64,000 bases of DNA from Yinghuangia elevatio (GCF_040649515.1 NZ_JBEZFP010000037.1:1-64000), one strand, 5' to 3'. Shown: positions 44,126 through 52,695, counted from the stretch's first letter. Made by a program: numbers and translations. Notes: a model not told the origin generated them from the letters alone.

Positions 44126-44184
44126 GCACACCCCTTCTCTGCTCCCCGAACGACGGCCCAACGTACCGGCTCCGCCCGCATGTT

Positions 44185-44226
44185 CCGTCGGCTTGATCAC
44201 GGCGGGCGTCATGATCAAGCCGACGG
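44185..44226. promoter_or_regulatory. Perfect 15-bp inverted repeat in divergent promoter
   Basis: Arms at 44185-44199 and 44212-44226 (CCGTCGGCTTGATCA and its exact complement) around 12 bases, centrally between two divergent genes. A symmetric operator that controls both is likely; a cruciform is possible. Confidence 0.7.
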
Positions 44227-44312
44227 GGAAGGTTGTCCCTGGAAACAAGACTGTTTGTAGAGAGTTTCCGGCAGACTGGTCTCCGCTTTTCGGGCGACGA
44301 TCGGGGGGTTGT

Positions 44313-47300
44313 GTGCTCAACCGCGCGGGGATGGGGGACACGCCGCCGCAGCGCACCGTCGAGGTCGTCAACCCGCGCGCCGGAGTACGCGGATCCGGAT
44401 GCCTGATCGGACCGGGACTCGTCCTGGCCGCCGGGCACGTGGCGTGCCCGAACCGCGACAGCGGCCCCGTCGTCGTCCGCGCCCTCGAGGGCGGCGCGGA
44501 GCACGAGGCATCGGTCCTGTGGATCGACACCTCGCTCGACGTCGCACTGCTGCAGGCCGACCGCACCCTGCTCGGCGCCGACCTCGGCATCGTGCGCTGG
44601 GGCGCGCTCACCGGCGACCACCCGGGAGCCCGCCCGGTCTGCACGACGATCGGCTTCCCCCAGTCGCTCTACCGCAAGGTCCCCGGCGGCCCCCGGTCCG
44701 CCACCCAGGCGCAGACCCTGCACGGCGCCATCGCGCCGCGCGGCCGGGCGCGTTCCGGGATGTACGCCTTCGAACTCGCCGAGCCCGACGACGTCTCCTT
44801 CGACCTGTGGCAGGGCATGTCCGGCGCGGCCGTCTACTGCGACGACGCGGTGGTCGGGGTGGCCACCAACGCCGCCGACTACTGGCGCGGCGAAACCCTG
44901 CTGGTACTCCCGGCGTTCCGACTGCTCGGTGCCCCCGGGTTCGCCGACGCGGTGGCCGCCGCGACCGGCATGCGGCCCCGGCTGCGGCCCGCCGACCTCG
45001 GGCCGATGCTGACCGACCACCCCGACCCGCATCTGTCCGCGTCCTATCTGCTGGACCCGGCCGCGCAGGTGGTGCCGATGTCCGGCGACGCCGCGACGGT
45101 GCGGGCGCTGCGCGCCTGGTGCTTCAACGGGCGGCGTACCGACGTCGCCGCGATGACCGGGCCGGACGGCGCCGGGAAAACCCGGCTGGCCCACGAACTG
45201 CTCGGCCACCTCACGCGCGACGTGCGCGGGCGGGCCGCGTGGACCGGCGGGTTCGTCGCCCGCGTACCCCGCCAACAGGAGCCCGGATTCGCCCTGTTCA
45301 CGACCGTACGCCAGCCGCTCCTGCTGGTCGTGGACGGCGCCGAGGCGCGGCTCGACCACGTGCACGCCCTGTTCGACGTACTCGGCGAGCGCCGCTCGGG
45401 CCAGCCGGTCCGCGTGCTGCTGATCGTGCGCGGCCGCGAGGACTGGTGGCCGCGCCTGCGCGCCGTCTGGACCGGCAGCACGGTCATGGGCCGCGGGGAG
45501 ACCTTCCGGGTCGCCACCACCGACGCCTTCGTCGACGTCGGCGCCGAGGCCCTGTACGAACGCGCGGCCCGCGCCTTCGCGGACCGAATACGCCTGCTGC
45601 GGCACGCCGGTATCGACGACGACCTCCCCGACCGCGCGGCGACGCCCGACCCGGAGCGCCCGCGCCGCTACACCGTCCCCGAGGGGGACGCCCGCGGACT
45701 GTCCGTCGGGACCCTGCACATGGCGGCACTGGCCGACGTACTCACCCGGGTCGACCGCGAGCTCGCCTACCACCAAAGGCCGTTGGACGTCCTCCTGCAC
45801 CGCGAGGAGGAACACGTACGGCGCATCGCCCGCACCCGCATGCCGTCCGGCCTCGTCGACGCGGGTCTCCTGCGGACCCTGCTGGCGGTACAACAACTCG
45901 TGGGCGCAACGACGTTCGACGATGCGCTGGGGGCGGTTCGGGCCGGGTTCGAGGTGCACCACCGGGGCCGGGGCGACATCGCGGAGCCGCAAGTGCCGGT
46001 GCTCGCCGCGTACGAGGACATACTGTCCGCCGCCTATCCCTCCGGAGACGGCGCGCGTTGGGGCGCGATCGGCCCCGACGCCCTCGCGTCGGCACTGGTC
46101 GCCGAGGTCGAGGCGGCGGGCGACGGTACGTTCCTCGCCGCCCTGCTGAGCAGCCCGCACCTGACCGACCCGCAGCGCTACCGGGCCCTGGCCCTGCTGG
46201 TGCACGGCGCGGCCACCCAACCGGAGTTGGTGGCGTCGGCGGCCCGCGCCGTGGCCGCGGCCGCCGAACTCCTGGTGCCGATCGCTGAATGGGTGCCCGC
46301 CGAGACGACGTCGGCCCGCGGCCGCGACTGGCTCGTGCTGTGCCGGGACGCGATCGTCGAACTCTCCGACTACGGCCGGATCCCGGTGCAGACCGCGGCG
46401 TGGGCCGCCGGCGTCCTCGATGCGGCACTCGTGCGCCTGCACGGGCAGGGCGACATGGCCGCGCCGCCCGAGCAACCGTCGCCGTTCCAAGGCGTGTTCG
46501 TGCCGCGACCGCGAGGCCCGATCCGGCCGGGCGCGGACCCGCGGACGGATCCGCGTGCGGGTACGGGTGTGGGTCCGGATCCGCGCACCGGCCCGTCTAC
46601 CGGATTTCGCATCGATCCGCGTACTGGCCCGGGGGCCGTCCCGGGGACTCACTCGGGGCCTGCCACGGGTGCGGATCCCGGCACCGCCGAGGAGCGCCGG
46701 CCGCCTCGCGCGTCGCGGCGGGACCGGCCGGGGCGGGCCACCACCGACACGCCGCCCACCGGCTTCCCGCGCGCGGACACCCCAGGAGCCGGATTCCGCC
46801 GAGCCGACACCCCGCGGACCGGCTTTCCCCGCGCGGACACCCCGGCCACCGGGTTCCCCCGGGCGGAGACGCCGAGCACCGGCTTCCCGCGCGCCGATAC
46901 GCCGGCCACCGGCTTCCCGCGTGTATCCGAGCCCCGACGGACCCCGCCACCGACCCCGCCGTGGGGCCCTGTGACCCCGATACGTACCGGCCCGCCGTCT
47001 TCCGGAACTCCGCTCGCGGGCACGCCGCTTCCCACCGCGCCACGCGAGCCCCGACGGGATCAGACCGCTCCGCGCGGCATACGCCTCGGCCTGCCGGGCG
47101 AGGCGCCGGATTCCGCAGTCTCCGCCCCCGCGCCGTCGGGCGCACGTACTGGCCCGGCGCCGTCCGCCCCCACCCGGTCCGCCACTCCCGCCTCCGGGAC
47201 ACCCGCGTCCGGGACACCTGCGTCCGGCAGACCCGCACCCGGTACGCCCCGACCCGCGACATCCCGCTCCGCAACGCCCCCGCGCGGCACGACACCCCCC

Positions 47301-47855
47301 GCCGGAACTCGCCGCTCGGGAGCAGCCGGCTCTGAACCACCGCGCCCCGCATCGGGGCGCCCTGGCAGCACCACGACGCCGCCCGCGTACGGCGGTTCGG
47401 CCCCGCGCCACCGAGCCACCGCCGCACACGGCTTACGCGCGGTCCCCACCCGCCGACCCGAACCCGGCCCGGCCCGCGGGCTGTTCACCATCCTCGCCCT
47501 CGCGTACCTGGCCCTGGTCGCCTACGCGGCCTGCGACACCTTCTACTTCACCGGACGCTTCTCCGACACACGGCTCGCCTGGGTGTTTCCGCCGGTCGTG
47601 CTCCTGGTCGACGTCGAGGCCACCCTGCAGTCCCGCCACTGGCCCGGACGCCCCAAACTCACCGACCTCCCCGCCCAGCTGCTCGCCGTGGCGGTGACGA
47701 CCGCCGCGATCACGATGTACGCGGGCAACCACTACCCCGACCTCCCGGTCGTCGTCCGCGCACTCCTCGCGGCGACCGTGTCGACCACCGGCATGTTCAT
47801 CCTCACCGAAGCAGTCCGCCGCTGGATGGGCCGCGTAGCCTACCGTCGCGCCTGA
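44313..47855 (+). CDS. Trypsin-like protease / STAND-like NTPase / membrane fusion
   Basis: A 1180-residue protein. 1-200: trypsin-like domain with triad H42 (LAAGHVA), D76 (TSLDVALL) and S170 (WQGMSGAAVY). 265-700: P-loop domain with Walker A GPDGAGKT (283-290) and Walker B-like LLLVVDGAE (336-343), then helical repeats. 710-1045: a low-complexity linker with a 10-residue tandem repeat around 815-870 (x-TPxTGFPRAD) and further Pro/Thr/Gly repeats. 1050-1180: four membrane segments (FTILALAYLALVAYAAC and others). The trypsin/NTPase fusion is a known layout of signal-transducing or defence proteins. The GTG start follows GGGGGG; an ATG at 44331 is an alternative. Confidence 0.83.
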   Translation: MLNRAGMGDTPPQRTVEVVNPRAGVRGSGCLIGPGLVLAAGHVACPNRDSGPVVVRALEGGAEHEASVLWIDTSLDVALLQADRTLLGADLGIVRWGALTGDHPGARPVCTTIGFPQSLYRKVPGGPRSATQAQTLHGAIAPRGRARSGMYAFELAEPDDVSFDLWQGMSGAAVYCDDAVVGVATNAADYWRGETLLVLPAFRLLGAPGFADAVAAATGMRPRLRPADLGPMLTDHPDPHLSASYLLDPAAQVVPMSGDAATVRALRAWCFNGRRTDVAAMTGPDGAGKTRLAHELLGHLTRDVRGRAAWTGGFVARVPRQQEPGFALFTTVRQPLLLVVDGAEARLDHVHALFDVLGERRSGQPVRVLLIVRGREDWWPRLRAVWTGSTVMGRGETFRVATTDAFVDVGAEALYERAARAFADRIRLLRHAGIDDDLPDRAATPDPERPRRYTVPEGDARGLSVGTLHMAALADVLTRVDRELAYHQRPLDVLLHREEEHVRRIARTRMPSGLVDAGLLRTLLAVQQLVGATTFDDALGAVRAGFEVHHRGRGDIAEPQVPVLAAYEDILSAAYPSGDGARWGAIGPDALASALVAEVEAAGDGTFLAALLSSPHLTDPQRYRALALLVHGAATQPELVASAARAVAAAAELLVPIAEWVPAETTSARGRDWLVLCRDAIVELSDYGRIPVQTAAWAAGVLDAALVRLHGQGDMAAPPEQPSPFQGVFVPRPRGPIRPGADPRTDPRAGTGVGPDPRTGPSTGFRIDPRTGPGAVPGTHSGPATGADPGTAEERRPPRASRRDRPGRATTDTPPTGFPRADTPGAGFRRADTPRTGFPRADTPATGFPRAETPSTGFPRADTPATGFPRVSEPRRTPPPTPPWGPVTPIRTGPPSSGTPLAGTPLPTAPREPRRDQTAPRGIRLGLPGEAPDSAVSAPAPSGARTGPAPSAPTRSATPASGTPASGTPASGRPAPGTPRPATSRSATPPRGTTPPAGTRRSGAAGSEPPRPASGRPGSTTTPPAYGGSAPRHRATAAHGLRAVPTRRPEPGPARGLFTILALAYLALVAYAACDTFYFTGRFSDTRLAWVFPPVVLLVDVEATLQSRHWPGRPKLTDLPAQLLAVAVTTAAITMYAGNHYPDLPVVVRALLAATVSTTGMFILTEAVRRWMGRVAYRRA
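46747..46931 (+). repeat. 30-bp coding tandem repeat
   Basis: About six copies of a unit encoding DTPxTGFPRA within the fusion protein linker. The units differ mainly at one codon. Copy number could vary between strains. Confidence 0.85.
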
Positions 47856-47890
47856 CCGAGCCCTTCAGCCCACACGTGCCACCGGCGAGT

Positions 47891-48057
47891 TCACCCGAAG
47901 GCGGTCTCCGCGAACGACATCCCCCCACGCTCGTCCCCCGTAAGCACAAGCCGCTGCGAATACCGGGGTTGCTGCCGCACGTACTGGCGGAACCCCGAAG
48001 CCCGGAACAAGAGGTCGAAGATGTAGTCGATGTCCAGGACCAGCCGCGGCAATCCGG
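47891..48057 (-). pseudogene. C-terminal gene remnant
   Basis: On the minus strand this frame has fully coding-like codon use and reads SGLPRLVLDIDYIFDLLFRA, then SGFRQYVRQQPRYSQRLVLT and a tail SFAETAFG before TGA. No start codon or upstream domain exists; the coding pattern ends near 48057. I do not recognise the family. It looks like the 3' end of a gene cut off by a rearrangement. Confidence 0.5.
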
Positions 48058-48066
48058 ACGGCGACC

Positions 48067-48489
48067 GTGGTCGCCCTGTGCAGCGAAGTCGTCCTGTTCG
48101 CTGCGTACGCGTACTACGTCGCGCCCATGTCCCGTTTCGGGATCGACGAGAGCACCGGTCTGGCCACGCGCCACGACGGGTGGTACGCCCTGCAGATGGG
48201 CGGGGCGATCACCGCCGCAGTGATCTGCGTGTGGGCGTGCGTCAGGCCTGTGCGCACTGTGCCTGCGCTCGTGCCCCACGACATCCCCTACAACTTCATC
48301 CGCGCACTGACTCGACACGCCCGCGCGGTGGCCTTGCAACGAAACACAGCAAGGGATCGGTGCCGGTCGATGGCCTCTACGGGAGCCCTGGCTCGGGTGA
48401 CCCACGTGGCTGATCCCATGCAATGGCGGTCCAACCTCACCAAAGGCTCCGTCATGACAAGCCGCTGCCGTCCGGTCCGGGACGTGTGA
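48067..48489 (+). CDS. Possible membrane protein (truncated)
   Basis: A 140-residue frame whose first 80 codons are strongly coding-like and give two hydrophobic segments (VVLFAAYAYYVAPM and ALQMGGAITAAVICVWAC). Codon use decays after about 48310, so the last 60 residues are doubtful. The start (GTG) has no ribosome binding site and lies 10 bp from the coding end of the opposite-strand remnant, suggesting both are broken at one junction. Confidence 0.4.
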   Translation: MVALCSEVVLFAAYAYYVAPMSRFGIDESTGLATRHDGWYALQMGGAITAAVICVWACVRPVRTVPALVPHDIPYNFIRALTRHARAVALQRNTARDRCRSMASTGALARVTHVADPMQWRSNLTKGSVMTSRCRPVRDV

Positions 48490-48701
48490 GCGACGGCTGG
48501 GAGATGTGCCGCGGGTCCAGGATTTGCGTCAGTGTGGTGCATCCGCGGCGGGTTTCGGTTGCTGACCTCTTCGCCGCGAATTGCTGGACTGCCGGGACCA
48601 GACCTGGGACGAGGAGCGGACCCGCAACAGGTGGGGTGGTTGATGCCTGAATATCGGCAACGGATAGGTTTCGGGCTCCCGTACGTCAGGAGTCCCAGGT
48701 C

Positions 48702-49214
48702 ATGGCAGAGTCCGCCCCCGTTGTCGTTCGCCCGTGGTGGCGGCGCACGTCCGTGGTGGTCGGCGTCGCGCTGGCCGCGATAGCGGGCGTTGTGATCGCG
48801 GTGCTCGCCGTGTCCGGATCGTCGTCCGATGACCAGACCAACGGCCTGCCGTCGCCGGCGGTACCGCGCTTCGACGCGGGCGACTGTTTCGACTTCCTCG
48901 CCGGCCCGGAGGGCGGCCCCGACCTCCCGCGGGGGAAGGTGTCGTGTGACCAGCCGCACGACGCCGAGGTCGTCGCGGTGCTCATCCAGCCGGACAAGGA
49001 CGACTACCCCGGCAGCGCGAGCCTGGGCGCGCTTGCCAGGGAGCGGTGCCCGGAGCGCGTCGCCGCGTACCTCGGCCAGGTGTCCCCGGAGACGGCGAAG
49101 CTGTCGATGCGCTTTTACCACCCGACCGAGACGGCGTGGCGATTCGACGGGGACCGGAACGTGACGTGCTTCGTCACCGACCCGGCGGGCCCGATGACGG
49201 GTTCGTTGCGCTGA
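48702..49214 (+). CDS. Septum-formation-type membrane protein
   Basis: A 170-residue protein with one N-terminal transmembrane segment (VVVGVALAAIAGVVIAVLAV) and an extracytoplasmic domain starting FDAGDCFDF, with further cysteines in SCDQPHDAEV, ERCPERV and NVTCFV. The DAGDCF and PHDAEV motifs are those of the septum-formation (Septum_form) family of actinobacteria. AGGAG precedes the ATG. The four cysteines probably form two disulfides. Confidence 0.82.
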   Translation: MAESAPVVVRPWWRRTSVVVGVALAAIAGVVIAVLAVSGSSSDDQTNGLPSPAVPRFDAGDCFDFLAGPEGGPDLPRGKVSCDQPHDAEVVAVLIQPDKDDYPGSASLGALARERCPERVAAYLGQVSPETAKLSMRFYHPTETAWRFDGDRNVTCFVTDPAGPMTGSLR

Positions 49215-49276
49215 CGACCGCTCTTTGACCGGCGATGCGGCGCGGCCGCAGAACCGTGGCTTCTGCGGGCAGCGGC

Positions 49277-49314
49277 ATGGCGGCAGCGCCGGCTTGGGTT
49301 GTCGCTGCCGCCAT
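49277..49314. terminator. Hairpin terminator between convergent genes
   Basis: Perfect 12-bp arms (ATGGCGGCAGCG and complement) with a 14-base loop, between stops at 49214 and 49325. Confidence 0.7.
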
Positions 49315-49324
49315 ATGCCACGCG

Positions 49325-50662
49325 TTACGAACGGGGGTGGGTGGCGCCGGTGATGAACAGGTGCATGTTGTCGTAGTCGAAGGTGATGGCGTACGGCTTG
49401 AAGAACTCGTGTGTGAAGTTGGCGATCAGGTCGAAGCCGAACATCCCGGACTGACCCGGTCCGGGGAAGCCGGGGAAGGGCGCTTCGGCGGCATGGCCTC
49501 TGACGTTGCGTCCGATGGCGCGGCCGAGGCTGATCCGGTCGGCTGTGGCGGGGTAGACCCGCGGCCCGGGGCGGTCGACGGGATGGGCGTAGTCCACGTC
49601 GATGCCGGCTCGTTCGGCGATCTCCACCGTCGTGTCGAAGGCGCTCGCGATGCCGCCGGTGTCGACTGTGACCACGCGCGGGCCGTGGTCCAGCAGGCTG
49701 CCCACGGTGCAAGGGAAGTGGTCGCCTGCGAGCCAGAGCGGAAGCCGGTCGCAGAGCTGTGCCCGGGCCGCCTGCGCGGTGAACTCGCGCTGCTGGGTCG
49801 GTGTCTTGCGGCGCAGGCCCAGCGCTCGGCCGGCGTAGTCCATCGTGGTCAGGAAGTGGTAGAAGAGCGTCGTCCCGAAGGCGCCCGCCGGGGCCGATCC
49901 GTCGGGCAGGGGAGGGCGCCGTACCTCGTTCCACTGCACGGGGATGTTGCGGATCTCGATGCCGCCGATCCGGAACGAGTCGAGGATCCCCAGGTAGAGC
50001 GTGACGGTTTGGCCGTCGACTATGCCGCTGATCGTCGCCACTGCGCGTACGCCCGCCTCTTCGGCCGCCTCCGCCGACAGGTCGAGCGTGGCGTAGGTGT
50101 CGAGGAGGAAGCCCTTGGGCGGGCCCCCGTTCAGTGAGGCTTCGACGGACGGGACGGGGTCGATGCCCAGGAAGGGTACGCGCGCGGCCGCCGCGCCGCC
50201 GATGCGCCAGGGGGTGCCGATGACGTGTGAGTACAGCTCGGCGTACGCGAGGTCCCGCTGCCTCCCGGTGCTCCGCAACAGCGGGATCGCGCGGGCAGGG
50301 GCATCCTGGCGCACGTAGCACTCCGCCAGCCGCTGCGCGGACGGGACGTCGCCGGGGGCCACGGCGAGCGCTCCGGTCAGGAACCGCTCGGCGTAGCCGA
50401 ACCGGTTGGACAGGAGGGCGATGTAGCCGCGCTGCGCCAAAGCCCGGGCGTTGGCGGGGGCAGCGCGCAACACGCGCGCGTAACCGCGGTCCGCGTCCGC
50501 GAACCGACCTGCTTTGAAAAGGACTTCGGGGTCGGCCGCCGAATCTGCCGCATACGCCTGCGTGGCCCCGGCGACAGGCAGTATCGCGGCGGCGCCGACC
50601 AGTCCGGCCCGACGTACGAACGCGCGCCGGTTGAGGTTGTGAGGGTGTTCTGAGTGCGCCAT
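49325..50662 (-). CDS. Tat-exported aspartyl-protease-like protein
   Basis: A 445-residue protein. A twin-arginine signal (NRRAFVRRAGLVGAAAILPV, cleavage after ATQAYA) is followed by two to three TPR-like repeats (residues 45-130) and a retropepsin-like pair of domains. The second half has an intact V-D334-T-G336 motif; the first has LLD188-T-Y where DTG is expected, so the site is half degenerate. These fused TPR/aspartyl folds occur in secreted bacterial proteins of unknown role. It is divergent from the ORF that precedes the histone-like gene. Confidence 0.8.
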   Translation of the reverse strand: MAHSEHPHNLNRRAFVRRAGLVGAAAILPVAGATQAYAADSAADPEVLFKAGRFADADRGYARVLRAAPANARALAQRGYIALLSNRFGYAERFLTGALAVAPGDVPSAQRLAECYVRQDAPARAIPLLRSTGRQRDLAYAELYSHVIGTPWRIGGAAAARVPFLGIDPVPSVEASLNGGPPKGFLLDTYATLDLSAEAAEEAGVRAVATISGIVDGQTVTLYLGILDSFRIGGIEIRNIPVQWNEVRRPPLPDGSAPAGAFGTTLFYHFLTTMDYAGRALGLRRKTPTQQREFTAQAARAQLCDRLPLWLAGDHFPCTVGSLLDHGPRVVTVDTGGIASAFDTTVEIAERAGIDVDYAHPVDRPGPRVYPATADRISLGRAIGRNVRGHAAEAPFPGFPGPGQSGMFGFDLIANFTHEFFKPYAITFDYDNMHLFITGATHPRS

Positions 50663-50685
50663 GTCGATCCCCGCGTCGTCGTCCA

Positions 50686-51051
50686 ATGGAGTGGACCAGA
50701 CGTTGGCGAACGGACCTGAGAACGACCTGCATGGAGGCTGAGAAAGTCCTGAGAGGCAAAGGGAGTTGGCCGTTTGCACCACTCGAGCGCTGGTGGAAGG
50801 CGCCGTGGTACGCCCCAGTCGCCCTGATGAACGCGTCCAAGAGGCGCACAGCGCGCGCAGGAGGACGGCTGGCCCCCGATCCAGACCGAGAGTCTGTGGG
50901 CGGGGGCGCCGTCGAGCGTTCAGGGAACAGCACAATCCGGTTGATCGTCCCCGGTGGCGTGGACCCGGACGTCCGCCGACGCGTGTCGGATCGGCGTGGT
51001 GAAGTGTGGCCTTCTGACAACTCCGACGACCGAGAGCGCTTCTTCCGATGA
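50686..51051 (+). CDS. Possible small basic protein coupled to histone-like gene
   Basis: A 121-residue frame (starts MEWTRRWRTDLRTT, ends DNSDDRERFFR) that ends in ATGA overlapping the start of the histone-fold gene, the spacing seen in translationally coupled pairs. It is rich in Arg, Trp and Asp, with no known domain, and its third-position G/C bias is clearly weaker than typical here. Later ATGs at 50731 and 50827 could be the true start. It may be real or just leader sequence. Confidence 0.4.
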   Translation: MEWTRRWRTDLRTTCMEAEKVLRGKGSWPFAPLERWWKAPWYAPVALMNASKRRTARAGGRLAPDPDRESVGGGAVERSGNSTIRLIVPGGVDPDVRRRVSDRRGEVWPSDNSDDRERFFR

Positions 51052-51857
51052 CCGCACAGCCCGTACTGCCCGCACAGCCCGTACGCCCCGAGCACCGAGG
51101 CCCCGAGACCGCCTCCGTCATGGACGTCCCGCCGTTCAAAACTTCGCTCGTCAAAGCGGTGTTCAGGGACGTGACGCCGATGCACGTCTCCCGGTCGGCC
51201 GCCTGGGCCGCCGCATCGGTGGCGCGGACTGTTCTGAGGGAGATCATCGACGCCGCGAAGAGCGCAGCGGCGGAGGAAGCGCGGAAGAAGCTGGTTCCCG
51301 AGGACTTTGTCGCGGCGATCAGCCGGAACGTCGAACTCGAGGTGGGTGGCATCTGGTACGACCACAGCCCGACGTTTCGAGGCCTCAACGGCGTTGTGTA
51401 CGACTCCGAGGGCGTCATCGTGCCTTCCCCCAAGCGCAGCAGGTCGCGCAAACCGAGTGCTGTGGTCGGCGCCCACAGGTTCGAGGCCGGGGTGAAGAAG
51501 TTGCTGCGGAGCCGAGACGCGACGGCCGTCCCCGCGATGGTCCGCGAACTGGACGGAATGGCGAGTGTGTTCCTGACGGACCTCGCCCGGGCCGCGGCCA
51601 TGGTCGTCCGGGAGGGCGGGGTCAAACGCTTCGGCACGGTCACCCTGGGGGCACCGGGTAAACCGGCCGCACCCCCCTTCCCCAAGGACTTCGCGCTGGC
51701 CTACTCCGTGCGCAGTGGGGACGGGCGGACAATCGGCAGAGACGACATCCTTGCCGCCACCACGATTCAGTTGTTCGGCGACGTCAGACAGCGAGCCCTG
51801 ACGGAGGCACACGAGGCGACACAGCACACCTTGGCCGACTTCAGATCGACGGCTTGA
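51048..51857 (+). CDS. Tandem histone-fold protein, H2A-like then H2B-like
   Basis: A 269-residue protein with two histone folds. Fold 1 (about 29-100) follows H2A: alpha1 FKTSLVKAVF, long alpha2 SRSAAWAAASVARTVLREII, then KKLVPEDFVAAISRNVELEVG, which aligns with the H2A stretch [21 protein letters not shown], and a tail (GGI...GVVYDSEGVIVPSPKR) at the place of the H2A docking domain. A basic linker KRSRSRKP (129-136) leads to fold 2 (about 144-266), like H2B: alpha2 MVRELDGMASVFLTDLARAA, alpha3 TIGRDDILAATTIQL, then FGDVRQRALTEAHEAT, matching H2B LPGELAKHAVSEGTKA. Fold 2 has a roughly 35-residue insertion (191-226) in loop 2. It should fold as an H2A-H2B pseudo-dimer and may bind DNA. The ATG overlaps an upstream frame; its own ribosome binding site is weak. 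Assignment is by eye from motifs. Confidence 0.8.
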   Translation: MTAQPVLPAQPVRPEHRGPETASVMDVPPFKTSLVKAVFRDVTPMHVSRSAAWAAASVARTVLREIIDAAKSAAAEEARKKLVPEDFVAAISRNVELEVGGIWYDHSPTFRGLNGVVYDSEGVIVPSPKRSRSRKPSAVVGAHRFEAGVKKLLRSRDATAVPAMVRELDGMASVFLTDLARAAAMVVREGGVKRFGTVTLGAPGKPAAPPFPKDFALAYSVRSGDGRTIGRDDILAATTIQLFGDVRQRALTEAHEATQHTLADFRSTA

Positions 51858-51891
51858 CGACACGGAGGCGGTGCCGCGATGGCTGCGGCCG

Positions 51892-52695
51892 TCAGGGCCG
51901 AAGGTGCTTGAGTGTGAATTCGGGCAGGGCGTAGGCACCGCCCTGGGGTACCGCCGGGTCCACCGGTAGATCCGCCCCGGGGATGTCCGCGGCGTGTCGC
52001 TCGGCGTTGTCGACGGGGGCGTACGCCAGTTCCGACGGGTCGGGTAGTTCCCAGAAGCGGCGACTGTTGGCGGAGACGGCGTACGCGATGACGAAGCGGA
52101 GGGCGGGCGGCGCGGCCAGTGCCGCTCGGAAGTAGCCGACGGCGTCTCGCGGGCTCAGCCAGGTCGCCAGGTGCCGCGGTTCAGTCGGTACGGCCTCGAA
52201 GCTGCCGATGCGCAGACAGACGACGGACAGCCCGAACTTGTCGGCATAGAGCCGCCCGAGTGCCTCGACGGCTGCCTTGCTCACCCCGTACAGGCCGTCG
52301 GGGCGTACCGGTTCCTGCGGGCCGGTGAGGTGTCCGGTGGCGTAGAAGCCGGTCACGCGGTTGCTTCCGGCCAGCACCACCCGCTCGATCCCCGTGCGCC
52401 GTGCCGCCTCCAGGACATGGTGTGTGCCGAGCACGTTGGCTTCGAGCAGGTCCGCCATGGGCGCCTCGTCTGCCACACCACCCAGGTGGAGTACGCGGTC
52501 GGCTCCCGCCAGGGCCGACTCCACCGCGGCACCGTCCCGAAGGTCCACCGTATGCGTGACCTCGTTCTCGGCCTCCGGTTGAAGGGGGAGCCGGTCGAGC
52601 AGGATCAACCGTCCCGCCTCGCCCCGCAGCACTTCCCGAACCACCGAACCAATGGTGCCCGCCGCCCCCGTCACCGCGACCGTTCCCAGACTCAT
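51892..52695 (-). CDS. NAD-dependent epimerase, uronate dehydrogenase-like
   Basis: A 267-residue extended SDR. The NAD motif is VTGAAGTIGSVV (8-19), the catalytic Ser lies in LAGSNRVTGFY and the Tyr/Lys in YGVSKAAVEAL. HLGGVADEAPMADLLEANVLG and RPDGLYGVSK match uronate dehydrogenases, which oxidise galacturonate or glucuronate to lactones. The stop is 35 bp from the end of the convergent histone-fold gene; no functional link is evident. Confidence 0.85.
   Translation of the reverse strand: MSLGTVAVTGAAGTIGSVVREVLRGEAGRLILLDRLPLQPEAENEVTHTVDLRDGAAVESALAGADRVLHLGGVADEAPMADLLEANVLGTHHVLEAARRTGIERVVLAGSNRVTGFYATGHLTGPQEPVRPDGLYGVSKAAVEALGRLYADKFGLSVVCLRIGSFEAVPTEPRHLATWLSPRDAVGYFRAALAAPPALRFVIAYAVSANSRRFWELPDPSELAYAPVDNAERHAADIPGADLPVDPAVPQGGAYALPEFTLKHLRP

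Noticed and set aside
42711..47429. 1572-residue minus-strand frame
   Set aside because: It is antisense of the protease-NTPase gene; codon third positions and composition do not fit a protein.
48331..48470. Insertion sequence end
   Set aside because: Some phrases look transposase-like on the minus strand, but there is no intact transposase, no terminal inverted repeats and no target duplication visible.
48288..51938. 1216-residue minus-strand frame over the histone locus
   Set aside because: It shows no domain and spans several real genes on both strands; a high-GC open-frame artefact.
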